Shown in pieces: positions 1 through 10,717 of a stretch of DNA of 64,000 bases. The position numbers and the translations under genes were made by a program. The first letter of the stretch is position 1. Each line of letters begins with the position of its first letter. Origin of the DNA: an uncultured Actinomycetes bacterium (GTDB lineage: Bacteria; Actinomycetota; Actinomycetes; Nanopelagicales; Nanopelagicaceae); the NCBI GenBank assembly GCA_903834145.1, contig CAILHY010000020.1, positions 22,001 to 86,000 on the forward strand. The letters run 5' to 3'. Below the pieces are notes generated by a model, which saw only the letters and a list, made by a program, of their open reading frames with translations, made no database searches and was not told where the DNA came from.

Positions 1-771
1 GGGGTATCGAGAATGTGCCCGCTCTACCGCTTGCGTTATCGCTTTTGCGATAGTGAGCGAACCATCCAGAAAATCAACTTCAGTGCGTGGCACCATGACT
101 TCATGTACTTGTCGCTCTGATGCATTAAAAACTTCTTCAACAATCTCGCGCTCTTCTGCCGTCAGAGCCGAGTGGCCCGTCACGAGATCGAGCAACTCTT
201 CTTCAGACATTTGTGTCCGTTGCTCTGCTGGATCTATCCCAAAAATACGGACGACAAAATTGGTGGAGTGTGACAGGAGCCAAATAACAGGCCGGAAGAT
301 CATGGCCAAAACATCGATGATCGGTGCCGCTGCCAGTGCAATCGCTTCCGTTCGAAAAAGTGCCAAACGCTTAGGAACTAATTCTCCAAAAACTAATGAG
401 AAATAAGCGATGATCAAAGTAAGTCCGACCAAGGAGAGTGCATTGCTCCAACCGCGCGAGAAACCCAATCCTTCAAGCCACGGTTCAACGTAGGTGCCTA
501 TACGTTCAGCTCCCAACGCTGCCGAAAGAAAACCGCACACAGTTACGCCGACTTGGGCAGCAGCGAGAAAGCGATTGGGGTTTTCTGAGAGGGCTGCCAC
601 CCTGGCGCCGCGACGACCGCGCGTGGCCATTTGGCGAACTTGGCTATCTCGGAGGGAAATCAAAGCAATTTCTGCCGCAACAAAGAGGGCAGCAAGCAGG
701 ATTAGCGCGGCAACGACTCCAATATCCGTGAGAAGCGCTCCTAAAGAACGCCCCGTGGGGTCAGGTGACAT
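1..771 (-). CDS. CorC/HlyC-family CNNM-CBS membrane protein (partial, C-terminus off window)
   Basis: Reading the minus strand from ATG at 771 gives 257 open codons that run off the left edge, so only the N-terminal part is present. The protein starts with a hydrophobic helix (about residues 15-40, with AALFVAAEIALISL) and further membrane segments near 80-130 and 155-175, the layout of the CNNM (DUF21) domain. A soluble acidic stretch with MSEEELLDLV and the EVMVPRTEV motif follows, which marks the start of the CBS pair in CorC/HlyC/YfjD-like proteins. The family is linked to Mg2+/Co2+ efflux; the exact substrate here is unknown. No Shine-Dalgarno sits directly before the ATG, so the start is provisional. 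Confidence 0.85.
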   Translation of the reverse strand, partial: MSPDPTGRSLGALLTDIGVVAALILLAALFVAAEIALISLRDSQVRQMATRGRRGARVAALSENPNRFLAAAQVGVTVCGFLSAALGAERIGTYVEPWLEGLGFSRGWSNALSLVGLTLIIAYFSLVFGELVPKRLALFRTEAIALAAAPIIDVLAMIFRPVIWLLSHSTNFVVRIFGIDPAEQRTQMSEEELLDLVTGHSALTAEEREIVEEVFNASERQVHEVMVPRTEVDFLDGSLTIAKAITQAVERAHSRYP

Positions 772-915
772 ACGTATAAGGATATAGCCAGGAACTTCCC
801 TTGTGGCGCTCTTATGCCGTAACCTCCTGGCAACGCATTTGGGGCAACTGCCTTAAATGACCTTCATCCAACGGACCGTCGGGCACGTACCTGCCCGGAG
901 AAGGAGAAATCTCGC
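772..915. promoter_or_regulatory. Divergent intergenic region between corC-like gene and sugar ABC ATPase
   Basis: 144 bases separate the two divergent starts. On the minus (corC) side an inverted repeat, CCAGGA at 788-793 and TCCTGG at 825-830, can form a 5'-leader stem whose upper part carries a strong AGGAGG (828-823, minus) with no start codon at a usable distance. On the plus side a short stem (CGGGCA 880-885 / TGCCCG 892-897) lies just before the ribosome site AAGGAGA (901-907) of the ATPase. No clear -35/-10 pair was found for either gene. Confidence 0.4.
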
Positions 916-1998
916 ATGGCATCAGTTGTATTTGATAAGGCAACACGAATTTATCCAGGCACTACCGCTCCCGCAGTCGACAAACTTGATCTCGTTGTTA
1001 ATGACGGAGAGTTTCTCGTACTGGTCGGACCTTCAGGTTGCGGAAAGTCAACATCACTTCGCATGTTGGCCGGGCTTGAAGAAATCGATAACGGTCGCAT
1101 CCTTATTGGAGATCGCGACGTTACAAATATCGCACCAAAGGATCGCGATATTGCGATGGTTTTCCAGTCTTATGCGCTCTACCCCCATATGACTGTTGCA
1201 GAAAATATGGGTTTCGCTCTTAAAATTGCTGGAACTCCAAAAGAAGAACGTGAACGTCGCGTCCTTGAAGCGGCAAAGTTGCTTGATCTTGAGCCATACT
1301 TAGAGCGAAAGCCAAAAGCGCTATCTGGTGGTCAACGCCAGCGCGTTGCAATGGGTCGCGCAATTGTTCGCGAGCCACAGGTATTTCTTATGGACGAGCC
1401 GTTGTCCAACTTAGATGCGAAGTTGCGTGTTGCAACTCGTACGCAGATCGCGGCGCTTCAGCGTCGCCTTGGCATCACAACAGTTTATGTAACACACGAT
1501 CAAGTTGAGGCTATGACTATGGGAGATCGCGTTGCGGTTCTCAAAGATGGTCTGCTGCAACAAGTGGATACTCCACGCAATCTCTATGACAATCCAGCTA
1601 ATGCTTTCGTTGCTGGCTTCATCGGATCACCTGCCATGAACTTGTTGGTTGCACCAGTTTCTGGTGGACAAGCAAAGCTCGGCGGCCTTTCTGTTGCAGC
1701 CCCTGCCAGTGCTGGAAATTCAGTCACTATCGGTATTCGTCCAGAAGGCTTCGCGCCATCTTCGGCTGGATTTGATGTCGTCGTTGAGGTTGTTGAAGAA
1801 CTTGGTGCAGATGCATTTGTTTACGGTAAGCCAGCAGATGCTTCTGTGAAGTTTGCTCACTCAACAGATGAAGGCGCACAAGTAATTCTTCGTTGGGATC
1901 CTAAGAATCCGCCTAAGCCAGGAACTACTGTTACTGTCTCAGCGATTCCTTCTGCCATCCACTTCTTCGATGCAACAACTGGAGAGCGTCTTAAGTAA
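916..1998 (+). CDS. ugpC: Sugar ABC transporter ATP-binding protein (UgpC/MsmK/MalK type)
   Basis: 360-residue cytoplasmic ATPase that energises a carbohydrate importer. Visible motifs: Walker A GPSGCGKST at 38-46, Q-loop around 84, LSGGQ at 136-140, Walker B ending MDEP near 159-162, and the switch histidine in VTHDQ around 194. The C-terminal 120 residues match the regulatory/TOBE region of MalK-type ATPases. The start is supported by AAGGAGA nine bases before ATG. No permease or binding protein lies next to it, so it probably serves as a shared ATPase for several sugar importers encoded elsewhere, as MsmK does; that role is inferred. A long inverted repeat ends the gene. Confidence 0.92.
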   Translation: MASVVFDKATRIYPGTTAPAVDKLDLVVNDGEFLVLVGPSGCGKSTSLRMLAGLEEIDNGRILIGDRDVTNIAPKDRDIAMVFQSYALYPHMTVAENMGFALKIAGTPKEERERRVLEAAKLLDLEPYLERKPKALSGGQRQRVAMGRAIVREPQVFLMDEPLSNLDAKLRVATRTQIAALQRRLGITTVYVTHDQVEAMTMGDRVAVLKDGLLQQVDTPRNLYDNPANAFVAGFIGSPAMNLLVAPVSGGQAKLGGLSVAAPASAGNSVTIGIRPEGFAPSSAGFDVVVEVVEELGADAFVYGKPADASVKFAHSTDEGAQVILRWDPKNPPKPGTTVTVSAIPSAIHFFDATTGERLK

Positions 1999-2000
1999 TG

Positions 2001-2049
2001 AGTAATAGAAAAGCCCCCAGTCACTATGACTGGGGGCTTTTCTATTACT
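2001..2049. terminator. Bidirectional terminator, 23-bp perfect inverted repeat
   Basis: Bases 2001-2023 are the exact reverse complement of 2027-2049, with a 3-base loop (2024-2026). The stem has a GC core (AGCCCCCAGTCA) flanked by A-run/T-run ends (GAAAAG and CTTTTC), so it works as an intrinsic terminator in both directions. It lies between the convergent ends of the sugar ATPase (1998) and icd (2071). Confidence 0.92.
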
Positions 2050-2070
2050 TCTCCTACTTCTTCTTTCCAG

Positions 2071-3285
2071 TTAAGCCATTGCTTTACGCAGATTTTCATC
2101 AATGGAAGCCAAGAAATCCTGGGTTGTCTGCCATGGTGCATCCGGTGAAATAAGGAGGGCTAAATCCTTCGTCATTTTCCCTGATTCAACAGTTTCGATG
2201 CAGACTCGCTCTAAGGTTTCAGCAAACCTTGCTAGCTCTGGGGTGTTATCCAACTTTGCTCGATGTAACAAGCCACGTGTCCAAGCAAAGATGGATGCGA
2301 TTGGATTTGTCGATGTTGGTCGACCTTTCTGGTGTTCGCGGAAGTGACGTGTCACCGTCCCGTGAGCGGCCTCAGCTTCAACAATCTTTCCATCTGGAGT
2401 CATCAAAACACTTGTCATTAAACCAAGTGATCCATACCCCTGTGCGATCGTGTCGGACTGCACGTCACCGTCATAATTCTTACAAGCCCAAACGTAGCCA
2501 CCGTCCCACTTCAAAGCCGTAGCGACCATGTCATCGATGAGGCGATGTTCGTAGGTGATTCCCAACTTATCAAATTCAGCTTTGAACTCAGTTTGGTAAA
2601 TCTCTTCAAAAATATCTTTGAATCGACCATCGTAGGCTTTGAGAATCGTGTTCTTGGTCGAAAGATATACTGGGTACTTACGCAAAATACCGTAGTTGAG
2701 CGATGCGCGAGCGAAGTCGCGAATGGACTCATCCAAGTTGTACATACCCATCGCGACACCAGAACCTGGGAATTTATACACTTCAAATTCAATCGGTGCT
2801 GACTTATCTTCAGGCGTAAATGTCATAGTCAAAGTTCCTGCACTTGGAACCAAGAAATCAGTTGCCTTGTATTGATCACCAAATGCATGACGGCCAATAA
2901 CGATGGGCTTAGTCCAGTGTGGAACCAAACGAGGCACATTGCTGATGATGATTGGCTCACGGAAAATTACTCCGCCAAGAATATTGCGGACAGTTCCATT
3001 GGGAGATTTCCACATCTTCTTGAGACCAAACTCTTCAACGCGAGCTTCATCTGGAGTGATTGTTGCGCACTTGACGCCGACTCCATGTTTTTGAATTGCA
3101 TGTGCAGAATCAATGGTCACCTGATCATTGGTTGCATCACGGTGTTCCATCCCTAGGTCGTAATACTCAAGATTGATATCCAAGTAAGGCAAAATCAATT
3201 GTTCCTTGATGAACTGCCAGATAATGCGTGTCATTTCATCGCCGTCTAGTTCTACTACGGTTCCTACGACTTTAATCTTGTTCAT
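2071..3285 (-). CDS. icd: Isocitrate dehydrogenase, NADP-dependent, eukaryote-like homodimeric type
   Basis: 404 residues. Converts isocitrate to 2-oxoglutarate with CO2 release in the TCA cycle. The N-terminus ([14 protein letters not shown]), the substrate-binding [12 protein letters not shown] segment and the late [14 protein letters not shown] segment with NADP-binding His/Arg are those of the type II homodimeric enzymes, not of the E. coli type and not of the long monomeric type found in many Actinobacteria. A good ribosome site (GGAGCGGAGAAGAA) precedes ATG. It follows mdh by about 20 bases and ends at the shared inverted-repeat terminator. Confidence 0.95.
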   Translation of the reverse strand: MNKIKVVGTVVELDGDEMTRIIWQFIKEQLILPYLDINLEYYDLGMEHRDATNDQVTIDSAHAIQKHGVGVKCATITPDEARVEEFGLKKMWKSPNGTVRNILGGVIFREPIIISNVPRLVPHWTKPIVIGRHAFGDQYKATDFLVPSAGTLTMTFTPEDKSAPIEFEVYKFPGSGVAMGMYNLDESIRDFARASLNYGILRKYPVYLSTKNTILKAYDGRFKDIFEEIYQTEFKAEFDKLGITYEHRLIDDMVATALKWDGGYVWACKNYDGDVQSDTIAQGYGSLGLMTSVLMTPDGKIVEAEAAHGTVTRHFREHQKGRPTSTNPIASIFAWTRGLLHRAKLDNTPELARFAETLERVCIETVESGKMTKDLALLISPDAPWQTTQDFLASIDENLRKAMA

Positions 3286-3305
3286 TTCTTCTCCGCTCCT
3301 AAAGC

Positions 3306-4256
3306 CTAAAGGCTTTGTACGTCTGCTTGTTTTGTACGAACAGCCTCAGCGGCTACTTTAAGTTCAGCTAATTCGGTAGCTGAAAGATCGGTCTCAACAA
3401 CTTTTACGATTCCTGAACGTCCTACCTGAGCTTCTACACCAAGGTACACACCGGAAATTCCGTACTCACCATCAACCCATGCACACACTGGCATCACGTT
3501 TCCGGCATCTTCGATCACAGCTTTTGCCATACGCGCTGCAGCAGCCGATGGTGCGTAGTAAGCCGAGCCGGTTTTCAGCAAGGCAACAATTTCTGCGCCA
3601 CCATTTCGAGTGCGGGTAACTAGTTCATCGATTTCTTCGGCAGAAAGCTTCTGCGAAAGTGGTACACCGTCAACAGTGCAACGACTTGGAACTGGCACCA
3701 TGGTGTCTCCATGGGAGCCAAGGGTCAAAGTCTTCACCGATCCAACAGCAACCCCAAGTTTTTCTGCAACGAAATTTGTGAAGCGTGCTGTATCGAGCAT
3801 TCCCGCTTGCCCCATAACGCGATGATGAGGGAAACCAGTGGCAAGTTGAGCCAGGGCGGTCATTTCATCCAGCGGATTAGAAACCACAATGATGACTGCA
3901 TTGGGGCTGTGCTTGGCAATATTTTCAGCAACCCCTCGAACAATTCCTGCATTTACTCCAATGAGATCCATGCGGCTCATACCAGGTTTGCGAGGAAGGC
4001 CCGCTGTAATGACGACAACATCTGAATTAGCCGTGGCTTCATATCCAGCGCCTTCAGGAGTTGTTGTTGCGCCAACAACCTTAGATTCAAAACCTTCGAT
4101 GGAGCGCGATTGATTAATATCTAACGCGATACCTTCTGATTTGCCTTCAACAATATCTGTGAGTACCACTGTGTCGAAAACATTGTATTCGGCCAATCGC
4201 AGAGCAGTTGTTGATCCATAAAAACCTGCTCCGACTACCGTGACTTTGCCTGCCAT
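3306..4256 (-). CDS. mdh: Malate dehydrogenase (LDH-like type)
   Basis: About 316 residues. Oxidises malate to oxaloacetate with NAD. It shows the dinucleotide-binding GAGFYGS near the N-terminus, the substrate loop [10 protein letters not shown] (Arg at the position that selects malate rather than lactate) and the catalytic-histidine motif [12 protein letters not shown] at 4256 fits the family start ([11 protein letters not shown]). An in-frame GTG at 4265 would add three residues and cannot be excluded, because spacing to GGAAGG is imperfect for both. Lies between DUF3017 and icd in a same-strand run of TCA and one-carbon genes. Confidence 0.93.
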   Translation of the reverse strand: MAGKVTVVGAGFYGSTTALRLAEYNVFDTVVLTDIVEGKSEGIALDINQSRSIEGFESKVVGATTTPEGAGYEATANSDVVVITAGLPRKPGMSRMDLIGVNAGIVRGVAENIAKHSPNAVIIVVSNPLDEMTALAQLATGFPHHRVMGQAGMLDTARFTNFVAEKLGVAVGSVKTLTLGSHGDTMVPVPSRCTVDGVPLSQKLSAEEIDELVTRTRNGGAEIVALLKTGSAYYAPSAAAARMAKAVIEDAGNVMPVCAWVDGEYGISGVYLGVEAQVGRSGIVKVVETDLSATELAELKVAAEAVRTKQADVQSL

Positions 4257-4298
4257 AACCTTCACTGCCTTCCGTCTGGTTTTTGTCTAGGAAAACTC

Positions 4299-4312
4299 TC
4301 TTGACGTCAAGA
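4299..4312. promoter_or_regulatory. 14-bp palindrome upstream of mdh
   Basis: TCTTGACGTCAAGA is a perfect palindrome in the 60-base gap between the DUF3017 gene and mdh. It contains TTGACG in both orientations, so it may be a -35 element or an operator. No convincing -10 was found 16-18 bases downstream on the minus strand, and no T-run follows, so it does not look like a terminator. Confidence 0.4.
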
Positions 4313-4317
4313 TAATT

Positions 4318-4539
4318 CTACCGCCCGCGAGGAAGTGCTATTGCCAAGGCGAAGAGCGCCACGGCCATAGTGAGCGGAAGAAATCGACCAATCATGCGCT
4401 CATTTCGTTGAGAAATGGCAATCGCAGCACACCCCGCCGCAATGAGCACGGATCCGCCTCGAACTACTCCAAAAATGCCCAACACCAGCCCTAGCCCAAT
4501 TACGGCATAGCTTGCGAGAGAAAATGGAGTTAGCGACAT
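4318..4539 (-). CDS. DUF3017 small membrane protein
   Basis: 73 residues with two or three hydrophobic segments (about 9-26, 29-42 and 52-68) and a basic C-terminus. Small DUF3017 membrane proteins directly after folD are typical of Actinobacteria; their function is unknown. The start codon overlaps the last ten bases of folD, so the two are translationally coupled. The identification rests on size, topology and position more than on specific motifs. Confidence 0.75.
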   Translation of the reverse strand: MSLTPFSLASYAVIGLGLVLGIFGVVRGGSVLIAAGCAAIAISQRNERMIGRFLPLTMAVALFALAIALPRGR

Positions 4540-5369
4540 GCATCCACAACATTTTTAATGAGCATGGCGCGAGTCATTGGTCCGACTCCCCCAGGCATTG
4601 GCGCAACATAAGCGGCAACGTTCATGACATCTGGGTGAACATCGCCAAGTAACCCAGCATCGGTTCGAGAAATGCCAACATCAACAATCGCAGCACCAGA
4701 CTTGATCATCGCCGCGGTAAGGAAATGGGCTTTGCCAATAGCAGCGACGAGGATGTCGGCGTTCTTTGTATGACGCAGGAGATCACGTGTGCCGGTATGA
4801 GTCAATGTGACAGTGGCATTTTCGCTCTTGCGTGTGAGCAATAAACCCAGTGGCCGACCAACGGTAAGCCCGCGACCGATAACGGTGATCTCTGCGCCAT
4901 CGATAGGCACATTGTAATGACGCAATAATTCAACGATCCCGTGAGGAGTGCACGGAAGGGGCGCTCTCTCGCCACTTACTAAACGACCAAGATTTAATGG
5001 GTGAAGGCCGTCAGCATCTTTATCGGGATCGATAGCCTCTAACACGCGTTGTGAATTGATTCCGCGTGGCAACGGTAACTGCACGATATATCCCGTGCAT
5101 TCTTTCGATGCATTCAAGTCAGCGATTGCAGCGAGTACGTCAGTTTCGGATGCGCTCTCAGGAAGATCAACCCGAATGGAGTTGATACCAACCTCGTGAC
5201 AATCACGATGTTTTCCGCCGACATAGGAATGTGACCCCGGGTCATCACCAACAAGGACCGTACCTAGTCCGGGTGTACGGCCCAATTTCTTTAACTCAAC
5301 GACATCTGCAGCAAGTTGCGTCTTAATTTTTGTCGCCAGGGCTTTTCCATCAAGTATTTGTGCGCTCAT
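4530..5369 (-). CDS. folD: Methylenetetrahydrofolate dehydrogenase / methenyltetrahydrofolate cyclohydrolase
   Basis: 279 residues, full length for the bifunctional enzyme that interconverts 5,10-methylene-, methenyl- and 10-formyl-THF in the cytoplasm. Seen are the catalytic-lysine region [14 protein letters not shown], the QLPLP segment, the NADP-binding [11 protein letters not shown] loop and the C-terminal [10 protein letters not shown] signature. Its product 10-formyl-THF is the cofactor of PurN and PurH, encoded immediately upstream, which gives the cluster a clear metabolic logic. Confidence 0.96.
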   Translation of the reverse strand: MSAQILDGKALATKIKTQLAADVVELKKLGRTPGLGTVLVGDDPGSHSYVGGKHRDCHEVGINSIRVDLPESASETDVLAAIADLNASKECTGYIVQLPLPRGINSQRVLEAIDPDKDADGLHPLNLGRLVSGERAPLPCTPHGIVELLRHYNVPIDGAEITVIGRGLTVGRPLGLLLTRKSENATVTLTHTGTRDLLRHTKNADILVAAIGKAHFLTAAMIKSGAAIVDVGISRTDAGLLGDVHPDVMNVAAYVAPMPGGVGPMTRAMLIKNVVDACR

Positions 5370-5388
5370 GCCTCAATACTAATCGCGA

Positions 5389-6936
5389 TTATGCGTGGGA
5401 AAAGTGACGTGTTCCCGTGAAAAACATTGGGATATTCCTCACCTTGGCCGCGGCAATCACTTCCTCATCACGCACGCTTCCCCCTGGTTGCACGATGGCG
5501 ACCACGCCTGCCGCTAGCAAGATTTCAAGGCCATCGCCAAAGGGGAAGAAGGCATCGCTTGCTGCCACCGAACCAGCAACTCGTTCTCCGGCTCGATCCA
5601 CGGCAAGTTTGGCCGAATCCACGCGATTGACCTGTCCCATTCCAATGCCCACCGATGCTGCGTCTTTGGCCAAAAGAATCGCGTTGCTTTTTACTGCTCG
5701 GACAGATTTCCAAGCGAAGAGAAGATCGCGCATGATTTCTGGGCTCACTTGTGGCCCACAGACCTGAGTCCAATTTTGGGCATCATCACCCGGCGCATCA
5801 ATGAGATCGCTCTCTTGAATCAGCATCCCTCCACTTACGGGACGAAATTCTCGATGAGAGATTTCAGAACTTTCGCACTGAAGAATCCTTATCGATGGTT
5901 TTCTTCGCAGAATATCCAGGGCCTTAGGTGAAAACGAAGGAGCCACCACAACTTCAGTGAAGATCTCTGAAAGCGTGAGCGCCATCTCATCGTCGACTTC
6001 GCGATTTGTGGCAACAACGCCGCCAAAGGCAGAAACTGGATCGCATGCGTGCGCCGCCTTATGTGCCAAAGAAATAGTTGAGGCCGTTGCGATTCCGCAT
6101 GGGTTGGCATGTTTGATAATTGCCACGCATGGTTCTTGATGATCGTGTGCAGCACGCCAAGCGGCATCGGCATCGGTGTAATTATTGAATGACATCTCTT
6201 TCCCATGAAGCTGAACGGCGCCAACTAGACCTGAGGAGTTTCCAGCATCTGCGTACAGCGCTGCCGCTTGATGGGGATTCTCTCCGTAGCGCAAATCGTT
6301 CTTCTTGGACCACACCTTGCCAAACCATTGTGGCAAAACGTTTTCATCATCAGACCCTAACCAGTTCGCAATTGCCAAGTCATACTGAGCTGTAGCCCTA
6401 AACACTTCAAGAGCGAGCTGCTTGCGTTGAGTAAGAGTGAAGCCGCCGTTGTTTAGCGCTTCAATCAATTCAGGATATTGAGTTGGCTGGCAAATGACCG
6501 CCACAGATCCATGATTTTTTGCAGCTCCGCGCAACATTGAAGGGCCACCTATATCGATTTGCTCAATGCAATCAACAAAATTGGCTCCTGATGCGATCGT
6601 GGCTTCGAATGGATAAAGGTTAATAACAACCAAATCAAATGGTTCGATGTCATGCTCAGCTATTTGTCGCAAGTGATCTGGATTTCCTTGGTCAGCCAAA
6701 ATTCCAGAATGAATTCTTGGGTGCAAAGTTTTTACTCGCCCTCCCATAATTTCAGGAAAGCCTGTGTATGCACTAACTTCGATGACCGCTATACCTGCTG
6801 CTGCAATCGTTTTTGCAGTGGAACCAGTTGAAAGTATTTCCACCCCTTGTGCACTCAAAGCGGTAGCGAGTTCCACAAGACCAGTTTTGTCATAAACGCT
6901 CACTAGGGCTCTTCGAATTCTTTTGCGATCAGACAT
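5389..6936 (-). CDS. purH: Bifunctional AICAR transformylase / IMP cyclohydrolase
   Basis: 515 residues. Carries out the last two steps of IMP synthesis. The N-terminal MGS-like cyclohydrolase domain (about 1-190; [16 protein letters not shown]) and the C-terminal transformylase domain ([10 protein letters not shown], catalytic KHANPCGIA, and [14 protein letters not shown] near the end) are both complete. The start ATG shares a base with the purN stop (TAATG), so translation is coupled. Confidence 0.97.
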   Translation of the reverse strand: MSDRKRIRRALVSVYDKTGLVELATALSAQGVEILSTGSTAKTIAAAGIAVIEVSAYTGFPEIMGGRVKTLHPRIHSGILADQGNPDHLRQIAEHDIEPFDLVVINLYPFEATIASGANFVDCIEQIDIGGPSMLRGAAKNHGSVAVICQPTQYPELIEALNNGGFTLTQRKQLALEVFRATAQYDLAIANWLGSDDENVLPQWFGKVWSKKNDLRYGENPHQAAALYADAGNSSGLVGAVQLHGKEMSFNNYTDADAAWRAAHDHQEPCVAIIKHANPCGIATASTISLAHKAAHACDPVSAFGGVVATNREVDDEMALTLSEIFTEVVVAPSFSPKALDILRRKPSIRILQCESSEISHREFRPVSGGMLIQESDLIDAPGDDAQNWTQVCGPQVSPEIMRDLLFAWKSVRAVKSNAILLAKDAASVGIGMGQVNRVDSAKLAVDRAGERVAGSVAASDAFFPFGDGLEILLAAGVVAIVQPGGSVRDEEVIAAAKVRNIPMFFTGTRHFSHA

Positions 6937-7514
6937 TACTTTTCACTTTCCAAAGATTGGGAATAGATTGGGATGAGTGTGCGAATGGTCGCAACGATGA
7001 GACCGCGTTCCTGAATCTTAATGCGCTCGTGCAATGACTCCTCCGTGTCGCTAGGCAAAATATCCACCGCTACCTGAGCGATGACCTCACCCGTGTCCAC
7101 ACCCTCATCGACCCAATGCATTGTTGTACCAGTGCGTGTAACACCGGCCTTTAGGGCATCTCGGACCGCGTGAGCACCAGGAAAATTCGGCAAGAGAGCA
7201 GGATGGGAATTGATAATCCTAAAGCGCCGTACGAAATCCGGCGCCAAAATTCGCATAAAGCCAGCGCTGACCAGGAGATCAGGGTTGAGCGACTGCGCAA
7301 CAGCAAATAGATCGCGATCCCACTGCAATCTTTCTGGTTTCATCGGTACTACAAAAGTCTTAATACCCAACTGCACGGCTCGATCGAGCACAGGCGCTGC
7401 GGGCTGATCGGAAATAACTCCAATAATTTCAACACTCAACTCTCCCGCGGATACGGAATCGAAGATTGCTTGCGCAAGTGAACCGGCACCTGATGCGAGG
7501 ATTACGATCTTCAT
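6936..7514 (-). CDS. purN: Phosphoribosylglycinamide formyltransferase
   Basis: 192 residues. Transfers formyl from 10-formyl-THF to GAR in purine synthesis. N-terminal substrate-phosphate loop ASGAGSLAQ and the family signature around [16 protein letters not shown] with the catalytic Asn/His, followed by the [14 protein letters not shown] motif with the catalytic Asp. Its start overlaps the end of the DUF6350 gene by four bases (ATGA) and it overlaps purH, which follows it. Confidence 0.96.
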   Translation of the reverse strand: MKIVILASGAGSLAQAIFDSVSAGELSVEIIGVISDQPAAPVLDRAVQLGIKTFVVPMKPERLQWDRDLFAVAQSLNPDLLVSAGFMRILAPDFVRRFRIINSHPALLPNFPGAHAVRDALKAGVTRTGTTMHWVDEGVDTGEVIAQVAVDILPSDTEESLHERIKIQERGLIVATIRTLIPIYSQSLESEK

Positions 7515-8611
7515 CTACGTAACCTAGGAACTAGAGCCAGCAAGCGAGGCATGGTCATAGCAAGAATGATTCCCACTCCGATTTCGCAGGTAACTGCCAA
7601 GGTGAATTGCCATGCAGAAACTCCGACAGCACTCATCGCGGTAGTAATAAGGGATCCGCTACTTAAGAAAGCAAGGATGCCCAAGCCGATGAGAATATAG
7701 AGAAAACTCTTGATAAAAATTCGCGAACTTTGGGCGATTGTTACATTATAAAGTATCGCCCCCATTACAACCATGACTGCTATCGAGAGAAGCACCAGCG
7801 GATGTCTTCCCGTTGGCAGACCACCCAAGAAAGGGAGCGCTGGAATTTCAGAGACTCGATGAGTTAAGGGAGAGATCAAAGTGTGTGAACCAACCGCGAA
7901 ACCAGGACCCACTAAATACGAGAGCGTTGAAACAATCGCATTAGGGAGGTAGAGCAGATTCAGGAGAAGCAAAAGTAAACCGCCAACAAAACCTGGTTGT
8001 AAAATTGTGGTCAAGTTCTCAACCGTTTTTAGATTGAGGAATAAGTCGACTCCAAAAACTATGGCCGATACTCCGGTAACTATTGCCACTATTTGCAAAG
8101 ATATTTGGAGCGAAGAGACTTCATATTTGCGAACTTTTGCTTTCGAGGAAACGGTAGAAATCCAGACCATTGCGAGAGTGATTGCAGGAGTCCAATAAAG
8201 ATTTGGTGCGACGCCAGTAGTAGTTGAGCCCCACGCAACTAATGAAGCAAAGCCTGCATAAATAAGTGCAAAGAGCGCACGGGAAAGCTGCTTTTCTTGC
8301 GCAACATTATCGAGCCTCTCGCAGGCGCGACCATAGCAACTTCGAATAGCCAAAGTGGGGAAGAGCATCGCGCCAATAGGCAGATAAGAGAGAAATCCAG
8401 GCGCACCACCTGGAGGCATAATCAAGTGAAAAGGAATGTGATGAGCGCCAAGCCAGAGCCACATCGTGGCGCGGATGGGATCGGAAGTATTCCCATTACT
8501 GCTACCTGCCGTCGCCCATGCAAATAAGGATATAAAACCCATCGGCAAAAGAATTACTGAAACGCTACGAAGGACCTGTGTCAACGAGACCCATAGGACG
8601 CGTTGGAACAT
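7511..8611 (-). CDS. DUF6350 polytopic membrane protein
   Basis: 366 residues with roughly eight to ten hydrophobic segments. The motif LYLPNAIVSTLSYLVGPGFAVG matches the conserved segment of the actinobacterial DUF6350 family, whose members sit between sucD and purN as here. No function is known. It starts five bases after the sucD stop and overlaps purN by four bases, so it is part of the same transcript. Confidence 0.8.
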   Translation of the reverse strand: MFQRVLWVSLTQVLRSVSVILLPMGFISLFAWATAGSSNGNTSDPIRATMWLWLGAHHIPFHLIMPPGGAPGFLSYLPIGAMLFPTLAIRSCYGRACERLDNVAQEKQLSRALFALIYAGFASLVAWGSTTTGVAPNLYWTPAITLAMVWISTVSSKAKVRKYEVSSLQISLQIVAIVTGVSAIVFGVDLFLNLKTVENLTTILQPGFVGGLLLLLLNLLYLPNAIVSTLSYLVGPGFAVGSHTLISPLTHRVSEIPALPFLGGLPTGRHPLVLLSIAVMVVMGAILYNVTIAQSSRIFIKSFLYILIGLGILAFLSSGSLITTAMSAVGVSAWQFTLAVTCEIGVGIILAMTMPRLLALVPRLRR

Positions 8612-8616
8612 CTGCG

Positions 8617-9498
8617 TTATCGGCTAAGAATCGCGCGCATAATGCGCGCAGTCTCGCTTGGTGTTTGTCCAACTTGTACGCCAGCGGCCTCCAAGGCATC
8701 TTTCTTGCCTTTGGCTGTTCCTGAAGATCCAGAGACGATTGCGCCAGCATGGCCCATCGTTTTCCCTTCAGGTGCGGTAAATCCCGCAACATATCCGACA
8801 ACTGGTTTCGTAACATATTCACTGATGAAAGCTGCCGCGCGCTCTTCAGCATCTCCGCCGATTTCACCGATCATCACGATTGCTTGGGTGTCGGGATCAT
8901 CTTGGAAAGCTCGCAAACAATCTATGTGGGTGGTACCAATAATTGGGTCTCCACCGATACCTACCGCCGTGCTAAATCCAATATCGCGAAGCTCATACAT
9001 CATTTGATAGGTGAGAGTTCCAGATTTAGAGACGAGACCAATCGGACCAGCACCGGTGATATCCGCGGGAATAATTCCGACGTTGCTTTGGCCCGGAGTA
9101 ATAAGACCTGGGCAGTTGGGGCCAATAATTCTTGTAGTTCCTTTGCTTTGAGAATAGGCGAAAAACGCCGCCGTGTCGTGCACCGGAATTCCCTCGGTAA
9201 TAACAACAACCAATGGCACCGCTGCATCAATCGCATCAACTACTGCTGCCTTTGCAAACTTAGGTGGTACGAAAACAACCGAAACATTTGCTTGCGTTGC
9301 GGCAACAGCTTCGGCAACAGTGTTGAAGACGGGCAATTGATGGCCATCAATATCAACAACTTGGCCACCTTTGCCTGGCGTTACTCCGCCAACGATGACC
9401 GTACCCGATGCGAGCATTCGACGTGTGTGTTTGGTTCCTTCAGAACCCGTCATTCCTTGAACGATTACACGTGAATGCGTATTAATAAAGATAGACAT
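8617..9498 (-). CDS. sucD: Succinate-CoA ligase [ADP-forming] subunit alpha
   Basis: 293 residues. Alpha subunit of succinyl-CoA synthetase: N-terminal CoA-binding Rossmann domain ([16 protein letters not shown], then GVTPGKGG), [12 protein letters not shown], and the phosphorylated-histidine motif [13 protein letters not shown] near residues 245-258. The start overlaps the sucC stop (TAATG), as is usual for the two subunits. Confidence 0.96.
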   Translation of the reverse strand: MSIFINTHSRVIVQGMTGSEGTKHTRRMLASGTVIVGGVTPGKGGQVVDIDGHQLPVFNTVAEAVAATQANVSVVFVPPKFAKAAVVDAIDAAVPLVVVITEGIPVHDTAAFFAYSQSKGTTRIIGPNCPGLITPGQSNVGIIPADITGAGPIGLVSKSGTLTYQMMYELRDIGFSTAVGIGGDPIIGTTHIDCLRAFQDDPDTQAIVMIGEIGGDAEERAAAFISEYVTKPVVGYVAGFTAPEGKTMGHAGAIVSGSSGTAKGKKDALEAAGVQVGQTPSETARIMRAILSR

Positions 9499-10661
9499 TA
9501 GTTGGCCGCCAATTCTGCGGCGCGTGCTGCTGCGCCATCCATAGTGTCAAGTTGTTGAATGAGAGGGTGAGCCGCATCATTGAGAATTCTTCGGCCCTCT
9601 AGAACGTTGTTTCCATCTAAACGTACGACTATTGGCTTTGTTGCTTTATCGCCCAGGATTTCAAGCGCTTGCACAATTCCATTAGCGACAGCATCGCATG
9701 CTGTGATTCCACCAAAAACATTGACGAAGACACTCTTAACATCTTTATCGCCAAGAATGATAGAAAGCCCATCGGCCATAATTTGAGCAGATGCTCCGCC
9801 GCCGATATCTAGGAAGTTTGCTGGTTTCACGCCGCCGAATTTTTCGCCTGCGTAGGCCACGACATCCAGAGTGCTCATAACCAAACCTGCACCATTACCG
9901 ATGATGCCAACTTCGCCATCGAGTTTCACATAGTTGAGATCTTTTTCTTTAGCGGCTGCTTCGAGCGCATTCGTTGCCGACGCGTCAACTAGTGCTTCAT
10001 GATCGGGGTGACGAAATCCTGCATTGTCATCCAATGTGACTTTTCCATCGAGTGCGATGATGCGGCCATCGGAAGTTTTGACGAGTGGATTCACTTCGAC
10101 GAGGGTTGCATCTTCAGAAACGAAGACACCCCATAAAAGAACAAGTGCCTCGGCTACTTGGTCGGCAATATCAGCGGGGAACTTTGCGTCGTTGATGATT
10201 TTGAGCGCATCGGCTTTTGAAATTCCATCGTTTGAGTTAACAGGAACTTTAACGAGTTTCTCAGGGGTCTCATGTGCGACCTGCTCAATGTCCATTCCAC
10301 CAGCTACAGACGCCATCACCAGGAATGTGCGATTAGAGCGATCGAGCAAAATTGCTAAGTAATACTCTTCCTCGATAGGAGCAGCTTGGGCAATCATTAC
10401 TTTGCCAACAATGTGACCCTTGATATCCATTCCAAGAATTGCTGCTGCCTTTTCGCGGGCGTCGTCTGCGTTCTCCGCAAGTTTTACTCCGCCAGCTTTA
10501 CCGCGACCACCAACTTTTACTTGCGCTTTAACAACAACTTTTCCACCCATCGATCGGGCAGCCGCTTCGGCTTCTTCGGGAGTTGTTGCAACGGCGCCCG
10601 CTAAAACAGGGACTCCATGTTTTTCGAAAAGATCTCTGGCTTGATATTCAAAGAGATCCAC
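9498..10661 (-). CDS. sucC: Succinate-CoA ligase [ADP-forming] subunit beta
   Basis: About 387 residues with the ATP-grasp domain at the N-terminus ([19 protein letters not shown]) and the ligase domain at the C-terminus ([16 protein letters not shown]). GTG at 10661 is preferred as start: GGAG lies six bases before it, and it gives the usual MDLFEYQ N-terminus. An ATG at 10673 in the same frame has no ribosome site. The gene is 57 bases downstream of pcrA on the same strand. Confidence 0.95.
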   Translation of the reverse strand: MDLFEYQARDLFEKHGVPVLAGAVATTPEEAEAAARSMGGKVVVKAQVKVGGRGKAGGVKLAENADDAREKAAAILGMDIKGHIVGKVMIAQAAPIEEEYYLAILLDRSNRTFLVMASVAGGMDIEQVAHETPEKLVKVPVNSNDGISKADALKIINDAKFPADIADQVAEALVLLWGVFVSEDATLVEVNPLVKTSDGRIIALDGKVTLDDNAGFRHPDHEALVDASATNALEAAAKEKDLNYVKLDGEVGIIGNGAGLVMSTLDVVAYAGEKFGGVKPANFLDIGGGASAQIMADGLSIILGDKDVKSVFVNVFGGITACDAVANGIVQALEILGDKATKPIVVRLDGNNVLEGRRILNDAAHPLIQQLDTMDGAAARAAELAAN

Positions 10662-10717
10662 GTGGGACTCCATTCATGTTTGAAGGCGAATTCTCATGCT
10701 TGCGAACGGGTGTAATC

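Noticed and set aside
8749..9474. Long plus-strand open frame opposite sucD (241 codons)
   Set aside because: It lies fully antisense to a clear sucD, has no family motif and is rich in Asn/Ser/Arg as expected from a mirrored gene.
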